From Cupriavidus sp. YR651 (GTDB lineage Bacteria > Pseudomonadota > Gammaproteobacteria > Burkholderiales > Burkholderiaceae): 64,000 bases of DNA. The notes under the pieces were generated by a model. The model was not told the DNA's origin, searched no databases, and saw only the letters and a list, made by a program, of their open reading frames with translations. The position numbers and the translations under genes are program-made. The stretch spans positions 1-64,000 of the forward strand of contig NZ_FMYZ01000015.1 of NCBI RefSeq assembly GCF_900101625.1. The letters run 5' to 3'. The first letter of the stretch is position 1; each line of letters begins with the position of its first letter. This document shows positions 37,016-44,733 of the stretch, in pieces.

Positions 37016-38011
37016 TCAGGCGGCAGCCTGTTCAGAGTGCAGGACCTGCTTGTCGGCGTGGGCCACCAGTCCATCGCGGAACCACGCGCCGTCATCCCAT
37101 GCCTTCACACGCGTGCGCAGACGGTCACGGTTGCAGGGCCCGTTGCCCTGGATGACGTCGTAGAACTCGGACCAGTCGATCTCGCCGAAGTCGTAGTGGC
37201 CACGCTCCTCGTTCCAGCTCAACGCGGGATCGGGGATGGTCAGGCCCAGGTACTCGGCCTGCGGCACGGTCTGGTCGACCATCTTCTGGCGCAACTCGTC
37301 GTTGGAAAACAGCTTGATACGCCATTGCATGGACTGCGCGCTGTTGGGCGAATCGCCATCGGATGGGCCGAACATCATCAGCGCAGGCCACCACCAGCGA
37401 TTCAGCGCATCCTGCGCCATCTGCTTCTGCTCCGGCGTGCCGCTGCAAAGCGCCATCATGATGTCGTAGCCCTGGCGCTGGTGGAACGATTCCTCCTTGC
37501 ACACGCGCACCATGGCACGCGCATAAGGGCCGAACGAGCTGCGGCACAGTGGCACCTGGTTGATGATGGCCGAGCCGTCCACCAGCCAGCCTATCGCGCC
37601 AATATCGGCCCACGTGAGCGTCGGATAATTGAAGATGCTGGAGTACTTGGCCTTGCCCACATGCAGGTCACCCAACATCTGGTCACGCGAAACGCCGAGC
37701 GTTTCGGCGGCACTGTAGAGATAGAGCCCGTGGCCGGCCTCGTCCTGGATCTTCGCCAGCAACACAGCCTTGCGTTCCAGCGTCGGCGCGCGGGTGACCC
37801 AATTGCCTTCGGGCAGCTGGCCCACGATCTCCGAATGTGCATGTTGCGAGATCTGGCGGATCAGGGTCTTGCGGTAGGCCTCGGGCATCCAGTCCTTGGC
37901 CTCGATCTTGATGCCGGCGTCCACACGCGCCTGGAACTCTCGCTCCTGCGGCGCCATCTCTTCCATCGTGCGGAGCCTCGTTGCTCCCGTCTCCACCAGC
38001 TGTGCGTACAT
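37016..38011 (-). CDS. paaA: Phenylacetyl-CoA epoxidase catalytic subunit PaaA
   Basis: A 331-residue di-iron protein. Iron ligands are recognisable in IQDEAGHGLYLYSAAE and VCKEESFHQRQGYD. FEARVDAG-like and WMPEAYRKTLIRQISQHAHSEI segments also match. The enzyme inserts oxygen into phenylacetyl-CoA to give the 1,2-epoxide. It is the first gene of the paaABCDE-N-K operon and is divergent from paaX. Confidence 0.96.
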   Translation of the reverse strand: MYAQLVETGATRLRTMEEMAPQEREFQARVDAGIKIEAKDWMPEAYRKTLIRQISQHAHSEIVGQLPEGNWVTRAPTLERKAVLLAKIQDEAGHGLYLYSAAETLGVSRDQMLGDLHVGKAKYSSIFNYPTLTWADIGAIGWLVDGSAIINQVPLCRSSFGPYARAMVRVCKEESFHQRQGYDIMMALCSGTPEQKQMAQDALNRWWWPALMMFGPSDGDSPNSAQSMQWRIKLFSNDELRQKMVDQTVPQAEYLGLTIPDPALSWNEERGHYDFGEIDWSEFYDVIQGNGPCNRDRLRTRVKAWDDGAWFRDGLVAHADKQVLHSEQAAA

Positions 38012-38047
38012 CGTGTGCTCCGCTTTTTTTGCGTCTCAACCCGGGGG

Positions 38048-38127
38048 TTGATCTGCATCAATCTCGTAAGTTGAAACCGATGGTAGTGATACAATTTGAT
38101 TCAATCAACCGGCGTTTGTGTATCACT
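38048..38127. promoter_or_regulatory. Candidate PaaX operator region with nested palindromes
   Basis: The 128-bp region between paaA and paaX holds three inverted repeats. AGTGATACA (38085-38093) and TGTATCACT (38119-38127) are perfect 9-bp arms. TTGATTCAATCAA (38096-38108) is a short palindrome between them. TTGATCTGCATCAA (38048-38061) lies nearer paaA. PaaX is a repressor released by phenylacetyl-CoA. These repeats probably form its site or sites. Confidence 0.65.
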
Positions 38128-38139
38128 TTCAGGAACCCT

Positions 38140-39078
38140 ATGACGCCCGCCACTGACACCGAAACCGTCTCCCCCCGCATCGCGCGACTCGCGCGCGGCC
38201 TGAAGCTGGGCGCCAACTCGATGCTGGTGACGCTGTTCGGCGATGTGGTGGCCCCGCGTCCGCAGGCGGTCTGGCTGGGCAGCCTGATCCGGCTGGCGGC
38301 GCCATTCGGCATCAATGACCGTCTGGTGCGCACCGCCACCTTCCGCCTGACCGCTGACGACTGGCTAAGCGCAACCCGAATCGGGCGCCGCAGCTACTAC
38401 GGGCTTTCCACGACGGGACTGCAGCGTGTGCTGCATGCCGGCAAGCGCATTTATTCCGGCGAAGCCGCCGAATGGGATGGCAACTGGACACTGGTGATGG
38501 TGCGCGGCGACGTACGCGCCACGATCCGCCAGAAGCTGCGGCGCGAGTTGCTGTGGGAAGGTTTCGGCGCCATCGCACCAGGGGTGCTGGCGCATCCCAA
38601 TGCGGACCTCGCCTCGCTACGCGAGATCGTCCTGGCAGCGCACGCGCAGGAATATGTAGCGGTAATGGAGGCCCACGGCCTCGAGGGGTTCTCGATCCGG
38701 CCGCTGCAGGTGTTGATGCACCAGACCTTCAAGCTGGGTGACGTGGCCACCGCATGGGGGGCGCTGGTGCGACGGTTTTCTCCACTCGTCGAAGACGCTG
38801 CAGGATTGGCCCCGGTGGATGCGTTCTTCGTGCGCACGCTGCTCGTGCATGAGTATCGGCGCGTACTGCTGCGCGATCCCAACCTGCCCGAGGCGTTGCT
38901 GCCGCAGGATTGGCCGGGTCGCACGGCGCGAGAACTGAGCCGTACGCTGTACATGGCCCTGGTCGGCCCGAGCGAAGACTATCTGCACCGCGTGGTGGAG
39001 GTGGCGGACGGTTCGCTGTTGGACGCGAGCCAGATCTTGCGCGAGCGTTTTGGGGCCGGCCCGCAGGCGGTGCCTTGA
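38140..39078 (+). CDS. paaX: Phenylacetic acid degradation repressor PaaX
   Basis: A 312-residue protein. SMLVTLFGDVVAPRPQAVWLGSLIRL is the PaaX-type winged helix region, followed by VRTATFRLTADDWLSATRIGRRSYYGLS, and the C-terminal part contains LLVHEYRRVLLRDPNLPEALLP, the usual PaaX end. AGGAA precedes the ATG at 38140. The frame is open further upstream, but that part crosses the operator region. It is divergent from paaA, as often seen. Confidence 0.93.
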   Translation: MTPATDTETVSPRIARLARGLKLGANSMLVTLFGDVVAPRPQAVWLGSLIRLAAPFGINDRLVRTATFRLTADDWLSATRIGRRSYYGLSTTGLQRVLHAGKRIYSGEAAEWDGNWTLVMVRGDVRATIRQKLRRELLWEGFGAIAPGVLAHPNADLASLREIVLAAHAQEYVAVMEAHGLEGFSIRPLQVLMHQTFKLGDVATAWGALVRRFSPLVEDAAGLAPVDAFFVRTLLVHEYRRVLLRDPNLPEALLPQDWPGRTARELSRTLYMALVGPSEDYLHRVVEVADGSLLDASQILRERFGAGPQAVP

Positions 39079-39092
39079 CTGGCGGGCCAGTC
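39077..39092. terminator. Hairpin at the paaX stop codon
   Basis: GACTGGC and GCCAGTC form a 7-bp stem with a 2-base loop that overlaps the TGA stop. No T-run follows. It may cap the paaX transcript. Confidence 0.35.
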
Positions 39093-39191
39093 CAACCGGC
39101 CTGGCGTGCACCACTGTACGACCGACTTCGCGCAATCGCCAGCGTCCGAATTCGCACCTGGAACGGACTTTCGATCCAGGCCGCCTGACCC

Positions 39192-40307
39192 TCAGTCCGT
39201 GGCGCGGCCGTTCACGGAAAAAAACCGCAGCGCGATCTTGAGCGCATCGGGCCCGGTGGGGTCCGAGAATGCCTGCCCCGGCGCGCCACCGCTCCACGCG
39301 TGGCGCAGCCCTTCGATCTTCACCAGCCGCAGGAATGGGCGGACGCCGGCCTGCCAGTCGAACACGTCCACCGCGCGCCGCGCGCCGCGCCGTACGCGCC
39401 GGGGTGGCAACGCCTCGGGCGCCGGGCTGCCCGGTGGCAGCAGGTCCAGCCACATGGCGGCCGCCGTGGTGGCGTTGTCGTAGCTCACCACCGTATCGTC
39501 GTCACCGTGGAGCAGCAGCAACGGTGGCGGCCTGCGGCCGGCCAGCGCCAGCCGGGCCGCCACCGGGTCCGGCGAGCGCTCGCCGCGCATGGCGCGCGGC
39601 GCCTGTGCGGCGTTGGTGGCGCTGTAGGGCACCGCGCCGGAATGGGACCCCACGGCGGCAAAGCGATCCGGATAGCGCAGGCCGAGCATCATCGCCATCG
39701 CGCCGCCTGCCGACAAACCCAGCGCGCAGACGCGCTCGCCGACGATCGCATAGCGCCGGCAGACATGGTCGATCATTGACATCAGCAACGCCGCCTCCGA
39801 TGCGCCATGTGCGCCGGGCCGGAACCAGTTCCAGCAACGCTGGGCATTGGCCTGCACCGATTGCTCGGGCATCAGCACGACCCAGCGGGCATCCCGCGCG
39901 ATCGTCGCCACGCGGGTGCTGGCGGCAAAGCTGGCGGCGTCCTGCCCGCAGCCATGCAGCAGCACCAGCAGCGGCGCCGGGCGCGCGGCGCTGACGCCGG
40001 GCGGCACGAAGATCCGGTAGCGGCGCTGGCCGAGGGACCCGATCCCGAGGCCGAAGCCCCACAAGCCTTCCTCCCAGAAGGCGCCGCCCTTGCTGACCGG
40101 CGCCCGCGCGGGCGTGACCACACCGGTCAGGGCCTGCTGCGCTGCCTTGCTCATGGCGCGGCCCATCGCCTTGCTGACCGCGCGGCCTTGCTCCTTGGCC
40201 GTACGCAGGACGGAATCCGTCACCGAGCGCTGCAGACGCCTGGCGCTGCGCGCCGCCTGCTTGCCCAGCGTAGTCCACAGTTTGGTACTGCCCGTGCGCC
40301 GCTTCAT
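39192..40307 (-). CDS. PHB depolymerase family alpha/beta-hydrolase (esterase)
   Basis: A 371-residue protein. The catalytic core begins near residue 95 with RYRIFVPPGV, then PLLVLLHGCGQDAASFAAST (oxyanion region), CALGLSAGGAMAMMLGLRYP (nucleophile serine in GLSAG), LLLHGDDDTVVSYDN (acid) and IEGLRHAWSGG (histidine). This is the LpqC/PHB-depolymerase esterase group. The first 70 residues are basic and helical with no clear signal peptide (KLWTTLGKQAARSARRLQRS), which could suggest binding to PHB granules as for intracellular depolymerases. The exact substrate is not known. Confidence 0.85.
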   Translation of the reverse strand: MKRRTGSTKLWTTLGKQAARSARRLQRSVTDSVLRTAKEQGRAVSKAMGRAMSKAAQQALTGVVTPARAPVSKGGAFWEEGLWGFGLGIGSLGQRRYRIFVPPGVSAARPAPLLVLLHGCGQDAASFAASTRVATIARDARWVVLMPEQSVQANAQRCWNWFRPGAHGASEAALLMSMIDHVCRRYAIVGERVCALGLSAGGAMAMMLGLRYPDRFAAVGSHSGAVPYSATNAAQAPRAMRGERSPDPVAARLALAGRRPPPLLLLHGDDDTVVSYDNATTAAAMWLDLLPPGSPAPEALPPRRVRRGARRAVDVFDWQAGVRPFLRLVKIEGLRHAWSGGAPGQAFSDPTGPDALKIALRFFSVNGRATD

Positions 40308-40411
40308 CCCGCATCGCCCTTTCGTAACCGGTGCTCCGTGGCAAGGTGCCACCGTCGCGATCTTGCACCAGTATCGCGGGCGATTGTGTCAGGTTTTCAT
40401 GGCAGGGCTTG

Positions 40412-41167
40412 TCAGAAGGCGCCGCGCAGCGCCAGATCGGCACCGAGCAACAGCAGGCCGCAGAAGAACAGGCGGCGGAAACGGTCGGCGCTGATCCGGT
40501 GGCGCAGCCACTGGCCGATGAACATGCCGCCGAGCGCCGGCACCAGCGCCAGCGCGGAGGCGCCCAGCACCGGCGTGTGCAGCAGCGCGCCGCCCAGCGC
40601 CAGGCTCACGGCCAGCGCGATCGTGGACACCGTGAAGGACAACCCGAGCGCCTGGACCATGCTTTCCTTGTCGAGGCCGAGACCCTGCAGGTAAGGCACG
40701 GCCGGGATCACGAACACGCCGGTCACGGCGGTGATGGCCCCGGTGACCAGCCCGGCCAGCGGCGCCATCCAGCCTTCCATGCGCGGCGGCACGGTCAGCC
40801 TGACGGCGGCCAGCCCCATGATGGCGTAGACGATCAGCGCCACGCCGAGCGCGTTGGTCGCGTGATCCATCATCTTCGCCGGCACCAGCGCGGCACACAG
40901 CCAGGTGCCCGCGCAGATCGCCACCAGCATCGGCCACAGCCGCCGCAGCAGTTGCCCGAAACGCGGCCCGCCAAAAAGCTGGACCACGTTGGTGACCATC
41001 GATGGCGCCACCAGCAGCGCGGCGGCCTGCACCGGCGGCATCACGAGCCCAAGCAGGCCCACCGCCACCGTGGGCAGGCCCAGCCCGACCACCCCTTTCA
41101 CAAATCCGGCCAGCAGGAAGGTCAGGCCGATGAAAACGATCTCCTGGCCGGCGTGGAACGTCGACAT
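40412..41167 (-). CDS. TSUP family membrane permease
   Basis: A 251-residue protein with about eight hydrophobic segments. The family repeat shows in IGLTFLLAGFVKGVVGLGLPTVAVGL and GLVTGAITAVTGVFVIPAVPYLQ. GGAGAAGAGAGC precedes the ATG. It lies 80 bp downstream of the ABM monooxygenase gene and could form an operon with it and the P450. The substrate is unknown. Confidence 0.87.
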   Translation of the reverse strand: MSTFHAGQEIVFIGLTFLLAGFVKGVVGLGLPTVAVGLLGLVMPPVQAAALLVAPSMVTNVVQLFGGPRFGQLLRRLWPMLVAICAGTWLCAALVPAKMMDHATNALGVALIVYAIMGLAAVRLTVPPRMEGWMAPLAGLVTGAITAVTGVFVIPAVPYLQGLGLDKESMVQALGLSFTVSTIALAVSLALGGALLHTPVLGASALALVPALGGMFIGQWLRHRISADRFRRLFFCGLLLLGADLALRGAF

Positions 41168-41247
41168 GCTCTCTTCTCCAATGCAATGAACGCACTCGGT
41201 GGCCGGGCTGAATGCCCGAACCTAATGCTCGAACCTGAGGCCCGAAC

Positions 41248-41604
41248 TTAATGCCCGGCCGCGTCGTGCGCCGCGCGGCTGTCGGCCGGCGCTTCGGCGC
41301 GCTCGTTGAGGCCGTAGTCGCGCAGCACCTGCGCAACGCGCAACCGGTAGTTGGCAAACACGCCGCCGCGCCCCGCCGCCTGCGCCTGGCGGTGATCGAG
41401 CGTGTTGCGCCACGCAATGACGGCCGCCTCGTCGCGAAAGAACGAGAGCGACAGCAGCTTGCCCGGCGTGGTCAGGCTCTGAAAGCGCTCCACCGAGATA
41501 AAACCGTCGATCTGCTCCAGCGTCGGCTTCAGATGGGCGGCGATATCGAGATACGTATCCTGCCGGCCCTGTGCGGGTTCGACTTCAAAAATCACTGCGA
41601 TCAT
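41248..41604 (-). CDS. Antibiotic biosynthesis monooxygenase (ABM) domain protein
   Basis: A 118-residue protein with the ABM/ferredoxin-like fold pattern: MIAVIFEVEPAQGRQDTYLDIAAHLKPTL, then GFISVERFQSLTTPGKLLSLSFFRDEAAVIAWRN. Such small proteins act as heme-degrading or quinone-forming oxygenases, or have unknown roles. Its start codon is about 25 bp from repeat copy C. Confidence 0.85.
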   Translation of the reverse strand: MIAVIFEVEPAQGRQDTYLDIAAHLKPTLEQIDGFISVERFQSLTTPGKLLSLSFFRDEAAVIAWRNTLDHRQAQAAGRGGVFANYRLRVAQVLRDYGLNERAEAPADSRAAHDAAGH

Positions 41605-41628
41605 GCGGGGGCTCCATGGTCTCTGTTA

Positions 41629-41741
41629 GAGGCGCTATCAAAATGAAGCGACAGCGGTTCTGGCTAGGCGCGCGGCCGCAGACAGTACAAGTGGTACGGC
41701 AAGGCCGCGCAACGACGCCAGAATCTTTTTGATAGTGCCTC
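41629..41741 (-). repeat. Palindromic repeat element, copy C (after the P450 stop)
   Basis: 113 bp. On the minus strand it reads GAGGCACTATCAAAAAG to TTTTGATAGCGCCTC. It begins at the base after the TAA stop of the P450 gene (41742-41744) and ends 24 bp before the ABM start codon. Its core is almost identical to copies B and D. Confidence 0.9.
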
Positions 41742-42944
41742 TTATTCGAATTGCGGAATACGCGCGTTCATGGACGGGCGGTAGCGGAGCGTACCCAGCA
41801 GGCGCGCAGGTTGCACGCCGCGCTGCAGCAGTCTCTCAACCGTGCAGGCGGCCAGCACCTGCGCGAGTGCATCGCCCGGGCAGCCGTGCCGGCCGGTGCC
41901 GAAGGTCCACGGCTTGCCGGCGGGAGTGGCATGGCGGGTGGCGTGGCTCACCGCATCGGGGTCGTGCGATGCGGCCGCCAGCAGCACCAGCACGGCGTCT
42001 CCGGCCTTCACCGGCACCCCGCACAGCGTGGCATCCGCCGCCAGGAAGCGTCGCGTGTTCTGGACGGGCGGATCGGTGCGGGCAACGTCGGCGACCAAGG
42101 CATCGAGATTACCCAGGCCCGCGTCTCGTTCGACTTCCAGCCGGCCTTCATGCCCGCCATCCCGCCCGACTTCCGGCCCGCCCTCCCGGCCCAGCCGCAC
42201 GAGCGTATTGCCCACCAGCCCCGCCGTGGCCTCGCACGCCTGAATCATCAGCCCGATGGCGTTGGCGGTCAGCACGGCCGGATCGATATCGGCTTCGCCC
42301 GCCACCGCCAGCATCGCGTGAAGCAGGCCATCGGACGACGCCCCGGCGGCATGCTCGCCCACCCATTGCGTCAGCCAGCGGGCCGCGGCCACGCCGGCCT
42401 CCACATCGGCGGGCGTCGCCAGCGGCGACATCGCCGCGGCAAAGGTCGTCACGAATCCGGCGACGCGCGTCGACACGTGGCCGTCTCCATCGCGCTCCAA
42501 CGGCAGGCCCAGCAGGTCGGCCACGGTCAGCACCGGCAGGGTGAACATCCAGCGATTGGCCTCATGCCCGTCATCGCTGTCGACGCGCGGCAGGCCCGCC
42601 GCCAGCGTGCGGGCTCTCGTGCGTGCGGCGCCCAGATCGATGCCGGCCATCTGCCGCAGCAGGATCGTCTTCAGCGACGCATGATTGACGCCATCGTTCA
42701 TACGGACCAGGCGCCCGAACAGTTCGCCAGCAACATTCCCGGCGAGTGCGGGCGGCACGGGCTGCGCAGGGGGCCGGACACGGCAATCGGGATGATTGAG
42801 AACTTCCTCCACGGCCTGCGCGCTCGCGGCCACCCAGAGTCCGAGTGCGTCATGGCGATGGAACGGATGCTGCCGTGCCAGATCCCGGTAATAGGGATAG
42901 GGGTCGGCATGCGTGACAGCGGCAATCGGGTCGATGGGGAGCAT
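41742..42944 (-). CDS. Cytochrome P450 with atypical I-helix and ExxR motifs
   Basis: A 400-residue soluble P450. The heme motif FGTGRHGCPGDALAQV is canonical (Cys355). The C-helix pattern NDGVNHASLK and the meander NTRRFLA also fit. Two hallmark motifs are altered: the I-helix AGxxT reads QACEAT (Gly to Cys), and the K-helix ExxR reads DVAR (Glu to Asp) in VADVARTDPPVQ. Between them lies an inserted Gly/Glu/Arg-rich stretch (REGGPEVGRDGGHEGRLEVE). No ferredoxin or reductase is adjacent. The substrate is unknown, and oxygen activation may be unusual. Confidence 0.87.
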   Translation of the reverse strand: MLPIDPIAAVTHADPYPYYRDLARQHPFHRHDALGLWVAASAQAVEEVLNHPDCRVRPPAQPVPPALAGNVAGELFGRLVRMNDGVNHASLKTILLRQMAGIDLGAARTRARTLAAGLPRVDSDDGHEANRWMFTLPVLTVADLLGLPLERDGDGHVSTRVAGFVTTFAAAMSPLATPADVEAGVAAARWLTQWVGEHAAGASSDGLLHAMLAVAGEADIDPAVLTANAIGLMIQACEATAGLVGNTLVRLGREGGPEVGRDGGHEGRLEVERDAGLGNLDALVADVARTDPPVQNTRRFLAADATLCGVPVKAGDAVLVLLAAASHDPDAVSHATRHATPAGKPWTFGTGRHGCPGDALAQVLAACTVERLLQRGVQPARLLGTLRYRPSMNARIPQFE

Positions 42945-43275
42945 GGCGTGTCGTGAGATTCCGGGATGCGTGCAGTGTGCTATGCCGCATGAGCCCGAAG
43001 TTTCACCGCGACGTGAACAATGGAATGTGCGCGCGACGATCTTTGCTGCCTTGTCAGGGACCCCGAACGCCCCATGACAGCGCGCATCCCCTGTGCAGCG
43101 GACGCCGCCGCCGGTTGAGATTTAAGCGATTTCGATACGCCCATTCAAATTAGTCAGTTCGCCTTGGCAGGGTGCGGCTTGTGGTCGAAACTCGACACAC
43201 CACGGCAAGGCGGTGCCCGTCGCATGCGCCCTTCGCACGGCGCCGCCTGGGTTGTCATGACTCTGGGAGATCACC
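42945..43275. other. Intergenic region upstream of the DUF2092 gene
   Basis: About 330 bp. The stretch 43110-43160 is relatively AT-rich (TTTAAGCGATTTCGATAC) and could be a promoter for the plus-strand gene at 43276. GGGAGATCACC before that ATG is a ribosome binding site. I see no small gene I can support. Confidence 0.4.
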
Positions 43276-44091
43276 ATGGTACGAATACTGGCGTTGAGCC
43301 TGCTGGCGATGTCGCTGGTGGCATGCAGCAGCCCCGCTCCGAAGGCGTCGGCGCCCCCGCCGGCAGCGAAGGCCGCCGCTCCGGCTTCGGCGGCGGCTCC
43401 GGCGCCGGCACAGCCCGACGCCAATGCCGTCGACCCGGCCGCGATTCAGGCGCTCAAGACCATGGGCACCTATCTGCAATCGCTGAAGCGCTTCCATGTA
43501 TCGATCGAACTGTCCGGCGAGCGGGTCCTGACCGACGGTCAGAAGCTGCAGCACACGGCCAGTTCCGAGCTCGACGTCGATCGCCCGAACAAGCTGCGGG
43601 CCCAGATGCGCAGCGCCCGCTCCCAGCGCGATCTCTTCTACGACGGCAAGACGGTGACCCTCTATACGCCTGCGCAGAAATACTATTCGAAGGCCGAGTT
43701 CAGCGATAACCTCGCCGGGCTGGTCAATCGGCTGGAGGAACGGTATGGCGTCGAGATTCCCACCGCCGATCTGTTCCTCTTCGGCACGCCTGCCGCGCCG
43801 CTCAACAATATCGAGTCGGCGATGAATGCCGGACAGGACATCATCAACGGCGAACTGTGCGATCACTACGCGTTCCGCCAGGGCCAGTTCGACTGGCAGA
43901 TCTGGATCGCCGCCGGCAGCAAGCCGCTGCCACGCAAGCTGGTGATTACCAATCGCGGTGACGAGGCGCGTCCGCAATCTGTCACCCTGCTCAAGTGGAA
44001 CCTGAATCCCGCGTTCAAGGATTCGACGTTCAGCTTCACGCCGCCGAAGGACGCCAAGATGGCTGAGTTCGTTCCGCTGAAGACCCGGTAA
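43276..44091 (+). CDS. DUF2092 family lipoprotein
   Basis: A 271-residue protein with a signal peptide and a lipobox (MSLVACSS), followed by an Ala/Pro-rich linker to about residue 55. The globular part has AIQALKTMGTYLQSLKRFHVSIELSGERV and RPNKLRAQMRSARSQRDLFYDGKTVTLY, matching the DUF2092 pattern. This fold resembles LolA/LolB-type lipoprotein carriers, but that is an inference. It is 11 bp ahead of the Gly-rich gene with which it probably forms an operon. Confidence 0.8.
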   Translation: MVRILALSLLAMSLVACSSPAPKASAPPPAAKAAAPASAAAPAPAQPDANAVDPAAIQALKTMGTYLQSLKRFHVSIELSGERVLTDGQKLQHTASSELDVDRPNKLRAQMRSARSQRDLFYDGKTVTLYTPAQKYYSKAEFSDNLAGLVNRLEERYGVEIPTADLFLFGTPAAPLNNIESAMNAGQDIINGELCDHYAFRQGQFDWQIWIAAGSKPLPRKLVITNRGDEARPQSVTLLKWNLNPAFKDSTFSFTPPKDAKMAEFVPLKTR

Positions 44092-44102
44092 AGGAGATCG
44101 CC

Positions 44103-44672
44103 ATGAAATACGGATTCGGCAAGTCGCTCCTGGTCCTGTTGAGCGCGCTCGTTCTGGCGACCTACGGCTGGGCCCCCATGGCTGAAGCCGCACGCGGTGG
44201 TGGCGGTGGTGGTGGACACGCGGGCGGAGGGGGTGGACGCGCAGCCGCTACGGGCGGCGGTGGCGGCGGTGGCGGTGGTGGCGGCGGACGCGCGGCCGCA
44301 ACGGGTGGCGGAGGCCGCCAGATCGACAACAGCCACGCGGACGCGCGGACCAACAATGTCCGCAACACCAGCGTCAACAGCGTCAATTCCAACCGGAACG
44401 TCAACGTCAATTCGAACCGCAACGTCAACGTGAACGTCGAGGGCGGGGGCTGCTGTCACGGTGGCTGGGACAATGACTACCATCCGGTGGCCACGGCCGC
44501 CGCCGTCACCGCCACCGTTGCCGTGACGTCGGCCATCGTCGGCTCCATGGTCCGCACCGTCCCGCCAGGGTGCGTCCCCGTCAACTACGCCGGCATGGTC
44601 TACCAGCAGTGCGGCGCCACCTGGTATCAGCCACAGGGATCGCAATACGTGGTGGTCAACGCGCCCTACTGA
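44103..44672 (+). CDS. Exported Gly-rich, Asn/Val-repeat protein of unknown function
   Basis: A 189-residue protein with a signal peptide to about residue 30. It is followed by two Gly-rich blocks each ending in GGRAAATGGGG, a low-complexity SVNSNRNVNVNSNRNVNVNV segment, then GGCCHGGWDNDY, a short hydrophobic segment (AAAVTATVAVTSAIVGSMV) and a C-terminal module PPGCVPVNYAGMVYQQCGATWYQPQ with two cysteines. The C-terminal module resembles a small surface-protein domain seen with DUF2092 neighbours. I do not know its function. AAGGAGATCGCC precedes the ATG. Confidence 0.8.
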   Translation: MKYGFGKSLLVLLSALVLATYGWAPMAEAARGGGGGGGHAGGGGGRAAATGGGGGGGGGGGGRAAATGGGGRQIDNSHADARTNNVRNTSVNSVNSNRNVNVNSNRNVNVNVEGGGCCHGGWDNDYHPVATAAAVTATVAVTSAIVGSMVRTVPPGCVPVNYAGMVYQQCGATWYQPQGSQYVVVNAPY

Positions 44673-44733
44673 CGGAAGATACGCAGGAAGATCAGCGATA
44701 TGAGCGGGGCACCGTTGCGGCGGTCGCCCCGTC

